NCBI GenBank assembly: GCA_902556505.1
Contig: CACDWM010000001.1
Span: forward strand, 1-64,000
Direction of reading: 5' to 3'
DNA length: 64,000 bases
Source of the DNA: an uncultured Pelagibacteraceae bacterium
GTDB taxonomy: Bacteria; Pseudomonadota; Alphaproteobacteria; Pelagibacterales; Pelagibacteraceae
The first letter of the stretch is position 1, and each line of letters starts with the position of its first letter. Made by a program: the position numbers and the translations under genes. The notes beneath the pieces were generated by a model. That model saw nothing but the letters and a program-made list of their open reading frames with translations. It searched no databases and was not told where the DNA came from. This document shows, piece by piece, positions 34,801 to 43,721 of the stretch.

Positions 34801-37206
34801 ATGGAGAAAAATGCTAAAGTTGTAATCATAGGTGGTGGTGTGGTGGGTTGTTCTATTCTTTACCATTTATCTAAATTTGGGTTAAAGGATTGCATTTTAC
34901 TTGAGAGAAACGAACTTACCTCAGGATCGTCTTGGCACGCAGCGGGAAATGTTCACGTGATTTCATCTGACCCTAATATCTCTAGGATGATGGCTTATAC
35001 AATAGGCTTATATAAAGAAATAGAAAAAGAGTCAGGTCATTCTGTAGGCTTTAAACCTAGTGGAGGTTTTTATTTAGCTTCAAATGAAGTGTGGGCTGAT
35101 TATTTAAAGAGAGAAAGATCAAAAGCAAGATACATGGGACTTGACCAAGAATTTATTTCTTTAGAGGAAGTTAAAAAGAAAAATCCTCTAATTGATCCAT
35201 CTAGATATTTGTTGGCCTTATGGGATCCTATCGATGGTGAAGTTGATCCTTCAGGAGTTACTTACGCTTTTGCAAAAGCTGCAAAAGTTCATGGTGGAAA
35301 ATATTACACTCACACTGTTGTAAAAGATACAAAACAAAAAGAAGATGGAACTTGGGATGTGTTTACCGAAAAAGGAAATATTAATGCTGAAATAGTAATT
35401 AACGCTGGTGGTTTATGGGCAAGAGAAGTTGGGCAATTAGCTGGATTAAATCTTCCTGTACAACCAATGGAGCACCATTATCTAATCACTGAATCCATTC
35501 CTGAAATTGAAGCAATGGGTGATCAAAGATTGCCAATAGGAACTGATTTTGAGGGAAATATTTACTTTAGACAAGAAGGAAAAGGGATGTTGCTTGGAAC
35601 ATATGAACCTAAATCAACACCTTGGAAAGTAGAAGGGACACCAATGAATTTTGGTCATGAATTATTGGAGCCAAAGTTAGATAATATTGAAGATAGACTA
35701 GCAATCGGTTTTGAAAGAATGCCAGCGCTAGAACGTGCAGGTATTAAGAATATAGTTAATGGACCTTTTACTTTTGGTCCAGATGGAAGTCCTCTGATTG
35801 GTCCAGTACCAGGAATGAAAAATTATTGGGTTGCAGTTGGTGTAATGGCTGGTTTTTGTCAAGGAGGAGGTGTTGGAAAATGTATAGCTGAATGGATTAT
35901 TGATGGTGAACCTTCTATTGATGTTTGGGCAATGGATGTTGCTCGTTTTGGAGATTATGCATCCCCTCAATATGGAACAATAAAATCTTCAGAAAACTAT
36001 GAACGAAGATTTATTATGACATTTCCTAATGAAACTTTACCAAAAGGAAGAAAACAAAAAACTACTGCGCTGTATGATCGTTTTGTAAATCAAGGTGCTG
36101 TTATGGGAGATAGTTTTGGATTAGAAAATGTTTTGTGGTTTGCAAACAATAAAGAAGATGCCCATGAAGAGCCTACTATCAAAAGATCAAGATCTCATGA
36201 TTATGTATCAAAGGAAGTTATTAATGTAAGAGAAAATGTTGGTTTAATTGAAGTTGCAAATTTTTCAAAACATGAATTCAAAGGTCCTGATGCTAGAAAA
36301 TTTTTAGATCACATAATGGCTGGAAGGCTCCCAAAACCTGGAAGAATATCTTTGTCACCAATGTTATCATACAGAGGAAAATTATGTGGCGATCTAACTG
36401 TGGCATGTTTAGATGAAAATGAATTTATGATATTTGGCTCTGGCGCTGCTCAAGAAATGCATAAACGTTGGTTTGAAAGTCACTTAGATAGATTTAATTT
36501 AAATTATAAAAATAGATCTGATGAGTTCCATGGATTATCAATTGCAGGACCTAATTCAAGAAAGGTTTTAGAAAAAATAGTAAGAGATGATGTTTCAAAT
36601 GAAAAATTTAAATTTAGAGATTCTAGAAGGATGTTTGTTGGAGGAGTTCCAGCAATAATAAATAGAATTTCATTTACTGGCGAACTCGGATATGAAATTT
36701 ATGTAGCGCCTCACTATCAATTAAAACTTTACGAAGAATTAATGGAAGCTGGAAAAGAATTTAATATCAAACCCTTTGGCGGAAGAGCATTAATGTCAAT
36801 GAGGTTAGAGAAAAATTGGGGAGCTTGGACTTTAGATTATAGACCAGATTTTACTGCTAAAGAAACAGGATTAGATGTTTTTATTAATTGGGATAAAGAG
36901 TTTATTGGTAAAGAAAGTGCGCAAAAGGAAAATTCTTCAAACAAACTTATACCTTTAATTGTAGAAACCAATGATATTGATGTAACAAATAACGAAGCTG
37001 TTATGAATGGAGATCAAAGTATAGGTTACGTTACTTCAGGTGGTTTTGCACATTTTGTAAACAAGAGTGTTGCATTTACTTTTGTTGATCAGGATAAAAT
37101 TAAATCTGAAAATAAAGTTCAAGTAGAAATAAATGGAGATTTATTTAATTGCTCAATTATTAAAGAACCACTTTATGATCCAAGTGGTAAAAAAATGAGA
37201 AGCTAA
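34801..37206 (+). CDS. Dimethylglycine dehydrogenase-like flavoprotein (paralog 1)
   Basis: 801 aa: N-terminal DAO-type FAD domain (GGGVVG, 11-16) and C-terminal GcvT-like folate domain from about residue 430. His46 in SGSSWHAAG matches the histidine that binds FAD covalently in DMGDH/sarcosine dehydrogenase. The folate-site loop is YRGKLCGDLTV. It would oxidise dimethylglycine, sarcosine or a related N-methyl compound, pass the C1 unit to THF and electrons to ETF. Its stop overlaps the next methyltransferase start. Confidence 0.88.
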   Translation: MEKNAKVVIIGGGVVGCSILYHLSKFGLKDCILLERNELTSGSSWHAAGNVHVISSDPNISRMMAYTIGLYKEIEKESGHSVGFKPSGGFYLASNEVWADYLKRERSKARYMGLDQEFISLEEVKKKNPLIDPSRYLLALWDPIDGEVDPSGVTYAFAKAAKVHGGKYYTHTVVKDTKQKEDGTWDVFTEKGNINAEIVINAGGLWAREVGQLAGLNLPVQPMEHHYLITESIPEIEAMGDQRLPIGTDFEGNIYFRQEGKGMLLGTYEPKSTPWKVEGTPMNFGHELLEPKLDNIEDRLAIGFERMPALERAGIKNIVNGPFTFGPDGSPLIGPVPGMKNYWVAVGVMAGFCQGGGVGKCIAEWIIDGEPSIDVWAMDVARFGDYASPQYGTIKSSENYERRFIMTFPNETLPKGRKQKTTALYDRFVNQGAVMGDSFGLENVLWFANNKEDAHEEPTIKRSRSHDYVSKEVINVRENVGLIEVANFSKHEFKGPDARKFLDHIMAGRLPKPGRISLSPMLSYRGKLCGDLTVACLDENEFMIFGSGAAQEMHKRWFESHLDRFNLNYKNRSDEFHGLSIAGPNSRKVLEKIVRDDVSNEKFKFRDSRRMFVGGVPAIINRISFTGELGYEIYVAPHYQLKLYEELMEAGKEFNIKPFGGRALMSMRLEKNWGAWTLDYRPDFTAKETGLDVFINWDKEFIGKESAQKENSSNKLIPLIVETNDIDVTNNEAVMNGDQSIGYVTSGGFAHFVNKSVAFTFVDQDKIKSENKVQVEINGDLFNCSIIKEPLYDPSGKKMRS

Positions 37207-37832
37207 TGGCACAAAAAGACGTAGGAAACAAAATTCCAATTTATAAACTTAAAACCACCGATGAAGTCATGAAGTACTACGACGAGTGGGGAGATAAAGA
37301 TAAGTATAATAAAGATATGGTTGATTGGAACTATACAGGCCCAAAGGAAACCGTAGCAACTTTCAATAAGCACGAAAGTAATAAAGATACGCTAATCTTT
37401 GATGCAGGCTGTGGAACAGGTCTAGTTGGAGTTGAGTTAAAAAAATATGGTTTTAAAAATTTTCATGGAGCTGATTTATCTCAAACTTTATTAGATACAG
37501 TTCCAAAAGATCTTTATCAAAAATTAGTTAAAGTTGATTTAAACCAACCAATAGAAGCTGAGGATAATTTTTATGGTGGAGTGATGTGTGTTGGTACGTT
37601 TACATTTGGCCATGTAAAACCAAATGCATTAGATGAGTTTATAAGAATAACAAAACCAGGTGGTTTAATTTGCTTCACGATTAATGAAGGAATTCATGAA
37701 GAGTATGGTTTTGATAAAAAAATTGATATACTCAAAGATAGCAATGAGTGGGAAGAAGTAGAATTTTTTAAATCTGACTATATTGCGAGCAAAGATGTTA
37801 ACGCATGGTTAGGGTTGTATAGGGTATTATGA
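37206..37832 (+). CDS. SAM-dependent methyltransferase, 208 aa
   Basis: A compact class I methyltransferase. Motif I is FDAGCGTGLVG (near 59-69), motif post-I ends in the acidic GADLSQ, and motif IV is GGVMCVGTFTFGHVK with the following ITKPGGLICFTINE strand. This pattern is that of small-molecule methyltransferases of the Methyltransf_11/25 type. It overlaps the flavoprotein gene in front and the M24 gene behind (ATGA), so dosage is linked to both. Substrate unknown. Confidence 0.85.
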   Translation: MAQKDVGNKIPIYKLKTTDEVMKYYDEWGDKDKYNKDMVDWNYTGPKETVATFNKHESNKDTLIFDAGCGTGLVGVELKKYGFKNFHGADLSQTLLDTVPKDLYQKLVKVDLNQPIEAEDNFYGGVMCVGTFTFGHVKPNALDEFIRITKPGGLICFTINEGIHEEYGFDKKIDILKDSNEWEEVEFFKSDYIASKDVNAWLGLYRVL

Positions 37833-39064
37833 GGTTTAGTAGAAAAATAGCTCCTGAGATAAAACCAAGACAAAATTTTATTACCAAAAAAAGATTAAGA
37901 GAAGACGAGATTGATTTTGATAAATTAAGATCATATCGTTTAGATAGGGTCAGAAAAGAATTGGTAAAAAACAATTTAGAGGCTTGTATTCTCTTTGATC
38001 CAGTGAATGTTCGTTATGCTTTAGATACAGTCAACATGAGCGTCTATAATATGCATAATTTAACAAGATATTGTTTTGTACCGGTCAATGGACCAACAAT
38101 TCTTTATGAGTATTTTAATTGTGAAATATTATCAAAGCATTTAAATCTAATTGACGAAATAAGACCTGCAATCACATGGGATTATTTTAGCAATGGAGAT
38201 CAAGCAAATTTACAATTATCAAAATGGATAAATGAAGTTAAAGATTTATCAAAAAATTATTTTAAAACAAAAAAAATTGCAATCGATGTTTTAAATGGTC
38301 CTGCGGTTACAGCTTTAAATAAAGAAGGTATTGAAGTTGTAGATGCAAAATTGATTTTAGAACAAGCAAGGGTAATAAAATCACCTGATGAATTAATTTG
38401 TATGAAAGCAGCAATAGAAGTTGCAGAAAAAGGTGTATCAAAAATGAGATCAGATCTTAAACCAGGAATGACTGAAGATGAATTGTGGTCAATTTTACAT
38501 AAAACGAATATTGAAAATGGAGGTGAGTGGATTGAGTGTAGGATTTTATCTTCTGGTGAAAGAACAAATCCATGGATGCAAGAGAGTAGTAATAAAGTTA
38601 TGCAACAAGGAGAAATTGTTGCTTTTGATACAGATATGGTTGGTCCATATGGATATTGCGCCGACATATCAAGGGCCTTTGTAGTTGGACATAAATTTAA
38701 TGATCAGCAAAAAAAACTATATTCAATGGCTAGAAATCAAATTGATCATAATTTTAGATTAATAAAACCGGGAATGAGTTTTAAAGAATTTATAAAAAAA
38801 TCTTGGGTTTTGCCTGATGAATATTATGGAAATAGGTATTCATGTATGGTTCATGGAATTGGTTTATGTGATGAGTGGCCTCAAATAAGATATCCAACTG
38901 ATGGTGGAGAAGAAGGTGGAACTTTTGAGAAGAACATGACAATCACACTTGAGAGTTATATTGGTAAAGTTGGTGGTAAAGAAGGTGTAAAACTTGAACA
39001 ACAGTATCTTGTTGGTGATAATGGACTTGAATTAATGTCCCATCATCCGTTAGAAGATATCTAA
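37829..39064 (+). CDS. DddP-like M24-fold metalloenzyme
   Basis: 411 aa with a creatinase-type N-terminal domain (about 35-180) and a pita-bread M24 domain. The metal ligands of the fold are all present: D267, D269, D279, H342, E375, E390. Long blocks match what I remember of DddP DMSP lyase: GGEWIECRIL, RTNPWMQE, FDTDMVGPYGYCADIS and YSCMVHGIGLCDEWP. Tyr337 and Asp348 fall at the positions (5 before and 6 after the metal His) of the catalytic Tyr and Asp described for DddP. It could cleave DMSP to DMS and acrylate, or be a related enzyme for a betaine analogue; an ordinary prolidase-like peptidase is less likely. Confidence 0.7.
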   Translation: MRFSRKIAPEIKPRQNFITKKRLREDEIDFDKLRSYRLDRVRKELVKNNLEACILFDPVNVRYALDTVNMSVYNMHNLTRYCFVPVNGPTILYEYFNCEILSKHLNLIDEIRPAITWDYFSNGDQANLQLSKWINEVKDLSKNYFKTKKIAIDVLNGPAVTALNKEGIEVVDAKLILEQARVIKSPDELICMKAAIEVAEKGVSKMRSDLKPGMTEDELWSILHKTNIENGGEWIECRILSSGERTNPWMQESSNKVMQQGEIVAFDTDMVGPYGYCADISRAFVVGHKFNDQQKKLYSMARNQIDHNFRLIKPGMSFKEFIKKSWVLPDEYYGNRYSCMVHGIGLCDEWPQIRYPTDGGEEGGTFEKNMTITLESYIGKVGGKEGVKLEQQYLVGDNGLELMSHHPLEDI

Positions 39065-39474
39065 TGAAAATTATTTTAGTAATGGGTTTGCCTGGAGCAG
39101 GTAAAACAACTCTAGCAAATGAAATGGCTCCACTCTTGAATGCAAAAAGATTAAATGCAGACGAAGTAAGAAAAGCCGCAAACGATTGGGATTTTTCAGA
39201 AGAAGGGAGGATAAGACAAGCAAAAAGAATGGCTGAAGCAGCTTTAAAATTAAAAGCAGATGGTCATTATGTAATTGCAGATTTCATTGCACCAACTCCC
39301 GAAGCAAGAAGTTTATTTCCAGCAGACTTTAGAGTTTGGGTAGATACAATTAAGGAAGGAAGATTTGAAGACACTAATCAAATGTTTGTTAATCCTAAGA
39401 ATTTTGATTTTCACGTAACATCTCAGGATGCAAAAAATTGGGCACCAAAAATAATAGAGGAGATAAAAAAATGA
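39064..39474 (+). CDS. Small P-loop kinase, APS-kinase-like
   Basis: 136 aa, shorter than adenylylsulfate kinases (about 200 aa). Walker A is GLPGAGKTT (7-15), followed by LNADEVRKAANDWDFSEEGR, close to the CysC sequence around its DGDxxR motif, and by YVIADFIAPTPEAR, again as in CysC. The C-terminal third of CysC is missing or shortened. Substrate could be APS, or a small alcohol or polyol. It overlaps the nucleotidylyltransferase gene by 4 bases, a pairing that suggests phosphorylation followed by nucleotidyl activation. Confidence 0.8.
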   Translation: MKIILVMGLPGAGKTTLANEMAPLLNAKRLNADEVRKAANDWDFSEEGRIRQAKRMAEAALKLKADGHYVIADFIAPTPEARSLFPADFRVWVDTIKEGRFEDTNQMFVNPKNFDFHVTSQDAKNWAPKIIEEIKK

Positions 39475-39845
39475 CACACCAATGGGATAACAAAAAACCA
39501 ACAGCACAAATGCTAGGAAGATGGCAACCTTTTCACGATGGACATTATACTTTGTTCAAAGAAATTATTAAAAAAACTGGACAAGTTTGTATTCAAATTA
39601 GAGATGTACAAGGTGTAGATGATAATCCTTTTGATTTTGAAACAGTAAAAAAAAACATTGAAGACAGATTAAATCCTGAGTTTGAAGGACAATTTAAAAT
39701 TATGCTAGTACCTAATATTACAAATATTTGTTATGGTAGGGGAGTTGGATATAAGATTGAGGAAATAGTTTTGGATGAAGAAACTCAAAAAATATCAGCT
39801 ACTAAGATAAGAGCTAAAATGAGAGAAGAGGGAAAGTTAAAATAA
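39471..39845 (+). CDS. Small nucleotidylyltransferase (HxGH superfamily)
   Basis: 124 aa from the ATG at 39471, which has GAGGAGAT 7 bases upstream and overlaps the kinase stop; a longer in-frame start at 39438 lies inside the kinase gene. The HIGH-type motif is FHDGHYTLF and the C-terminal ISATKIRAKMRE is the ISxTxIR nucleotide-binding motif of CTP/ATP nucleotidylyltransferases. It would join NMP to a phosphorylated small molecule (cytidylyl- or adenylyltransferase). Exact substrate unknown. Confidence 0.85.
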   Translation: MTHQWDNKKPTAQMLGRWQPFHDGHYTLFKEIIKKTGQVCIQIRDVQGVDDNPFDFETVKKNIEDRLNPEFEGQFKIMLVPNITNICYGRGVGYKIEEIVLDEETQKISATKIRAKMREEGKLK

Positions 39846-39851
39846 AATTTA

Positions 39852-40703
39852 ATGAACGATAGACTTAAGACTATTGTAGATTTAGAAAAATATCCAATAC
39901 ACGATTTAAATTCACCAATAATTAAAAATCTAGTTAAAAAATGTAAAGAAGAACTGGATCAACATAGTTGTTCAACAATTTCAAATTTTATTTTGCCTAA
40001 ATCACTTAAGGTAATGAATTCTGAGTTAGAAAAACAATTAGACGAAGTTTATATGTCTAAAGAGAGTATAAATGCTTACTTGTATGCAAAGGATGATCCT
40101 TCATTACCAAAAGATCATCCAAAAAGAACTTTTATGAATAGATACAACGGATATTTGAATTCAGATTGTTTTCCAAAAGACTCCGAAATGAAATATCTAT
40201 ATGAAACTGAAGAACTTTTAAAATTTGTATCTGCTTGTTTAGGTGTTTCTCCTATTCACAGATGGGCAGATCCTTTAGCATGTCATGCTTATAATGTTAT
40301 GAAACCAGATGGAGTACTCCCATGGCATTTTGATAGTTGTGAATTTACACTTAGTTTAATGATACAAAAACCTGAGAGGGGTGGTGTATTTGAGTACTGT
40401 CCAAATATTAGAGAACCAGGAAATGAAAATTTCGAGGAAGTTCAAAAAGTAATAGCTGGAGATAGAACTAGAGTGAGACAATTGAAATTAGAGCCAGGAG
40501 ATTTACAAATATTTAAAGGTAGATTTACTTTGCATAGGGTAACAAAAGTTGAAGGCCAAAAATCAAGATATATGTGTATTCCAGCTTATGTTTTAGATCC
40601 ATGGAGAGTAAACACTCCAGAACATTCCAAAGCTATTTATGGTAAAGTTTTACCAATTCATATAGAAAGAAATCAGGTTAGATCCGATGGATTAACTGAT
40701 TAA
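39852..40703 (+). CDS. Fe(II)/2-oxoglutarate oxygenase-like protein
   Basis: 283 aa, phytanoyl-CoA-hydroxylase-like double-stranded beta helix. The iron facial triad is probably H and D of PWHFDSCEF (near 158-160) plus the distal His of FTLHRVTKV, followed by the 2-oxoglutarate-binding Arg in GQKSRYMCI. LEPGDLQIFKGRF is typical of the strand before the distal His. Such enzymes hydroxylate small molecules and can demethylate N-methyl groups. It sits 6 bases after the nucleotidylyltransferase gene and directly before a crotonase gene. Confidence 0.8.
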   Translation: MNDRLKTIVDLEKYPIHDLNSPIIKNLVKKCKEELDQHSCSTISNFILPKSLKVMNSELEKQLDEVYMSKESINAYLYAKDDPSLPKDHPKRTFMNRYNGYLNSDCFPKDSEMKYLYETEELLKFVSACLGVSPIHRWADPLACHAYNVMKPDGVLPWHFDSCEFTLSLMIQKPERGGVFEYCPNIREPGNENFEEVQKVIAGDRTRVRQLKLEPGDLQIFKGRFTLHRVTKVEGQKSRYMCIPAYVLDPWRVNTPEHSKAIYGKVLPIHIERNQVRSDGLTD

Positions 40704-41483
40704 ATGACTAGCAACATTAAAATTAAAAAAAATAACAACGAAGTTTCATCAATTATTATTGATGAACCAAAAACTTACAACTCTTTATCATTCAAAAATC
40801 TTTCAGATTTATTAAAGGCATTAAAAAAATTAGATGCTGATAAAAAAGTTAAAGTAATAATATTAGAGGGTGCTGGTAAAGGATTTAGTGCAGGTCATAA
40901 TTTAAAAGAAGTTAGAGGTCTAAAAAAGAGAGATAAATATTTAAAATTATTTAATCTTTGTTCAAAAGTAATGCTTCAAATTGTTGAAGGTAGAAAACCT
41001 GTAATTGCTAAAGTTCATGGAGCTGCATTTGCAGCTGGCTGTCAATTGGTTGCAAGTTGTGATTTAGCATATAGTACTAAGGACGCATTATTTGCTACTC
41101 CTGGTGTCAATATTGGTTTGTTTTGTAGCACACCTATGGTTGCTGTAAGTAGAAAGATAAATCGAAAACCTATGATGAAAATGTTGCTAACTGGAGAACC
41201 TATCAATGCAAATTATGCAAAAGAAATAGGGTTGATAAATGATAATTTTTCAAAAGCCAAATTAAACAATGAAGTGTTAAAAGTAGCAAATAAAATTGCT
41301 TCTAAATCTAATTTAACAATAAAAATTGGAAAGCAAGCTTTTTACAAACAATTAGAAATGCCATTAAATAAAGCTTACGCTTATACAAGTAAAATGATGA
41401 CCCTAAATATGATGGCAATGGATGCAAAAGAAGGAATTTCTGCATTCCTCGAAAAACGAAAACCAAAATGGAAAAATAAATAA
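40704..41483 (+). CDS. Enoyl-CoA hydratase/isomerase family protein
   Basis: 259-aa crotonase fold. Oxyanion-hole region GKGFSAGHNLKEV and VHGAAFAAGCQLVASCD are clear. The segment FATPGVNIGLFCSTP replaces the usual catalytic-Glu region, as in ECHDC3-type members, so hydratase activity is uncertain. It could act on a short acyl-CoA such as acryloyl- or crotonyl-CoA. Starts directly after the oxygenase stop and overlaps the following small gene. Confidence 0.88.
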   Translation: MTSNIKIKKNNNEVSSIIIDEPKTYNSLSFKNLSDLLKALKKLDADKKVKVIILEGAGKGFSAGHNLKEVRGLKKRDKYLKLFNLCSKVMLQIVEGRKPVIAKVHGAAFAAGCQLVASCDLAYSTKDALFATPGVNIGLFCSTPMVAVSRKINRKPMMKMLLTGEPINANYAKEIGLINDNFSKAKLNNEVLKVANKIASKSNLTIKIGKQAFYKQLEMPLNKAYAYTSKMMTLNMMAMDAKEGISAFLEKRKPKWKNK

Positions 41484-41668
41484 TGATAAAGAATATTTTA
41501 ATAGTTCTTTTTATTATTGTTGGGATGTTTGTAATTTATAATTTTAAAGATCATAATCAAAAAAGAGCAATAGATGCCTGTATTGCTGGTAGCCAAAAAC
41601 TAGAAAAACCAATGACAGTTCCTGAAGCTAAAATATTTTGTGAAGAACAAATTAAAAATAAAAAATGA
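41483..41668 (+). CDS. Small single-pass membrane protein, 61 aa
   Basis: N-terminal hydrophobic helix (NILIVLFIIVGMFVIYNF, 4-21) then a 40-residue soluble tail with two cysteines (in DACIAG and IFCEEQ), which could pair if the tail is periplasmic. Start and stop overlap both neighbouring genes, a good sign that it is real. No known family. Confidence 0.7.
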   Translation: MIKNILIVLFIIVGMFVIYNFKDHNQKRAIDACIAGSQKLEKPMTVPEAKIFCEEQIKNKK

Positions 41669-42099
41669 GTGATATCAAAGAAGTTCTTTCTAAATATAAA
41701 TCAATTGCAATGGTAGGAGTTAGTAACGACACAACAAAAGCATCAACTATAGTAATGAAATATATGCAAAAATATGGATTTAAAGTTTATCCTGTCAATC
41801 CTAGAGCTGAGGGTCAAAAAATTTTAGGAGAAGAGGTTTTTGCTAAAATATCTGATATTAATGATCAGGTTGATATTGTGGATGTTTTTAGACCATCAAA
41901 AGAAGTTTATGCTATTGCAGAAGATGCAGTTAAAATTGGTGCTAAAGTTTTATGGTTACAGCTCGGTATACGAGACGAAAAGGCAAAAGAATTGATGGAA
42001 AAAAATGATATTAAGTATATTGAAAACAAATGTACTAAAATGGAATATCAAAAATACTTTTTAAAAGTTAGACAAGCTTTTCCAGTTTTAAGTGACTAA
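41665..42099 (+). CDS. CoA-binding domain protein (YccU-like)
   Basis: 144-aa stand-alone CoA_binding Rossmann domain, like the N-terminal domain of succinyl-CoA synthetase alpha. SIAMVGVSNDTTKASTIVMKY (12-32, split) is the nucleotide-binding start; VYPVNPRAEGQKILGE and ENKCTKMEY are conserved in YccU/YdhD-type proteins. Role unclear; possibly a CoA-metabolite sensor. Overlaps both neighbours. Confidence 0.88.
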   Translation: MSDIKEVLSKYKSIAMVGVSNDTTKASTIVMKYMQKYGFKVYPVNPRAEGQKILGEEVFAKISDINDQVDIVDVFRPSKEVYAIAEDAVKIGAKVLWLQLGIRDEKAKELMEKNDIKYIENKCTKMEYQKYFLKVRQAFPVLSD

Positions 42100-43709
42100 T
42101 GAGCAAAATAATTAAATTTTTAGACAGCACATTTTTAGATTTGGGTCGTCAATTTAAATGGACTTATCTACCTCCATTAATGGTTTATATGGCTGCGGGT
42201 ATTTCTGGTTTAACAGGTATTGTTGGTACATTTTTTGTTAAAGATTATTTAAATTTATCAGCAGCATTTTTAGCAGGCCTAGGTTTTTGGGCTGGAATTC
42301 CTTGGGCATTAAAAATGCCATTAGGACATTTAGTAGATCTAATCTGGGAGAGAAAAAATTACATGGTCTATTTTGGAGCTTCATTGATAGCTCTTAGTTT
42401 ACTAATTATGTATGGATTGATTATTCATACTGAAGATATGGCCCAGGTATTTTCGGTAGAAACATGGTTTGTGATAAGTGTAATTTTAGCTCCAGTTGGC
42501 TATGTGGTTCAGGACGTTGTAGCCGATGCTATGACAGTTGAGGCAGTTCCTTTGGTTGATGAAACAGGAAATGATTATTCTAAAGATCAAATAAAAATAA
42601 TGCATACAACAATGCAGACACTTGGAAGGTTTGCTATTATTGGCGGTACAGTACTTGTTGCATTAGTTAATGTAATATTGTTTAGAGATGTGGAAAGTCT
42701 TGAGCAGGCCGATAAGATAAATTTATATGGAACTATCTACATTTATGCTCTTGTAATACCTTTAGTTTCTATACTAGGTGTAATTTTGGCAAATTATTTA
42801 AGACATAAAAAAATACAAACTTTAAAATCTAAAGGTCTAGAATTTAAAGATGAAAGAGGTAACGAAAAAACAAAAATAAACTGGTGGATATTAGGAGGAA
42901 GTTTAGTTTTTGTTATTTTCACATTGTCTATTGGTTCCTTTAAGGTTCCGTTTGCACAAGAAATTGTGTTTATTGGCTCAGTCATAATCATTTTGTTTTT
43001 AATGTTTAAACTTATTAAGGAATTACCTCAGGAACTAAGATTAACAATTGTAGGTACAGCAGTAATTATTTTTGTATTTAGAGCCATGCCAGGTCCTGGG
43101 CCAGGATTAACTTGGTTTGAAATTGATGAGCTTGGATTTAATGAACAGTTTTTTTCTGTTCTATCATTATTGGCATCAATTTTAACATTAGCTGGTATTG
43201 TTTTATTAAGACCTTTTATGGCAAATAATTCAATTGCAAAAATAATTGTAGTTCTAAGTATTGCGGGTGCGATTTTGTTTTTACCAAGTGTTGGAATGTA
43301 TTATGGTTTTCATAACTGGACAGCCTCGTTAACAGGTGGAGTTGTTGATGCTAAGTTTATTGCATTAATTAATACTGCATTAGAGTCTCCGCTTGGCCAA
43401 GTATCAATGATACCTCTATTAGCTTGGATAGCAAAAAATGCTCCAGCACATTTAAAGGCAACCTTTTTTGCAGTTTTTGCATCGTTTACAAATCTTGCAT
43501 TATCAGCAAGTGCATTAGGCACAAAGTATTTAAATGAAATATTTACAGTTACCAGAGAAGTAAAAGATAAAGTTTCTGGGGAAATACAAACAACAGCAGA
43601 TTATTCTGAACTTGGAATACTGTTAATTTTTGTAACACTTTTAACATTAATTCTTCCAATTTTATTTGTATTTATAATTAATAATAGTAAATACAAAACT
43701 ACTGAATAA
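42099..43709 (+). CDS. MFS carrier, possibly folate/biopterin-transporter-like
   Basis: 536 aa with about 12-13 membrane helices. LPPLMVYMAAGISGLTGIVG, the WAGIPWALKMPLGHLVDLIWERK loop and VVQDVVADAMTVEAVP resemble the PW-x-lKP-x-x-G-x-l-x-D and D-x-x-x-DA-x-x-VE motifs of the BT1/folate-biopterin branch of the MFS. That branch would fit a folate-dependent pathway, but substrate assignment from motifs is weak. A GPGPGLTWF segment near residue 330 is unusual. Twelve bases ahead of the flavin reductase gene. Confidence 0.8.
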   Translation: MSKIIKFLDSTFLDLGRQFKWTYLPPLMVYMAAGISGLTGIVGTFFVKDYLNLSAAFLAGLGFWAGIPWALKMPLGHLVDLIWERKNYMVYFGASLIALSLLIMYGLIIHTEDMAQVFSVETWFVISVILAPVGYVVQDVVADAMTVEAVPLVDETGNDYSKDQIKIMHTTMQTLGRFAIIGGTVLVALVNVILFRDVESLEQADKINLYGTIYIYALVIPLVSILGVILANYLRHKKIQTLKSKGLEFKDERGNEKTKINWWILGGSLVFVIFTLSIGSFKVPFAQEIVFIGSVIIILFLMFKLIKELPQELRLTIVGTAVIIFVFRAMPGPGPGLTWFEIDELGFNEQFFSVLSLLASILTLAGIVLLRPFMANNSIAKIIVVLSIAGAILFLPSVGMYYGFHNWTASLTGGVVDAKFIALINTALESPLGQVSMIPLLAWIAKNAPAHLKATFFAVFASFTNLALSASALGTKYLNEIFTVTREVKDKVSGEIQTTADYSELGILLIFVTLLTLILPILFVFIINNSKYKTTE

Positions 43710-43721
43710 AAATTTAATACA

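Noticed and set aside
38257-38667. 136-codon frame antisense to the DddP-like gene
   Set aside because: Antisense shadow of a gene with intact catalytic motifs; composition is unlike neighbouring proteins.
39064-39474. Small kinase as a truncated pseudogene of APS kinase
   Set aside because: Overlapping, well-formed start and stop with neighbours and intact Walker A argue for a functional short kinase.
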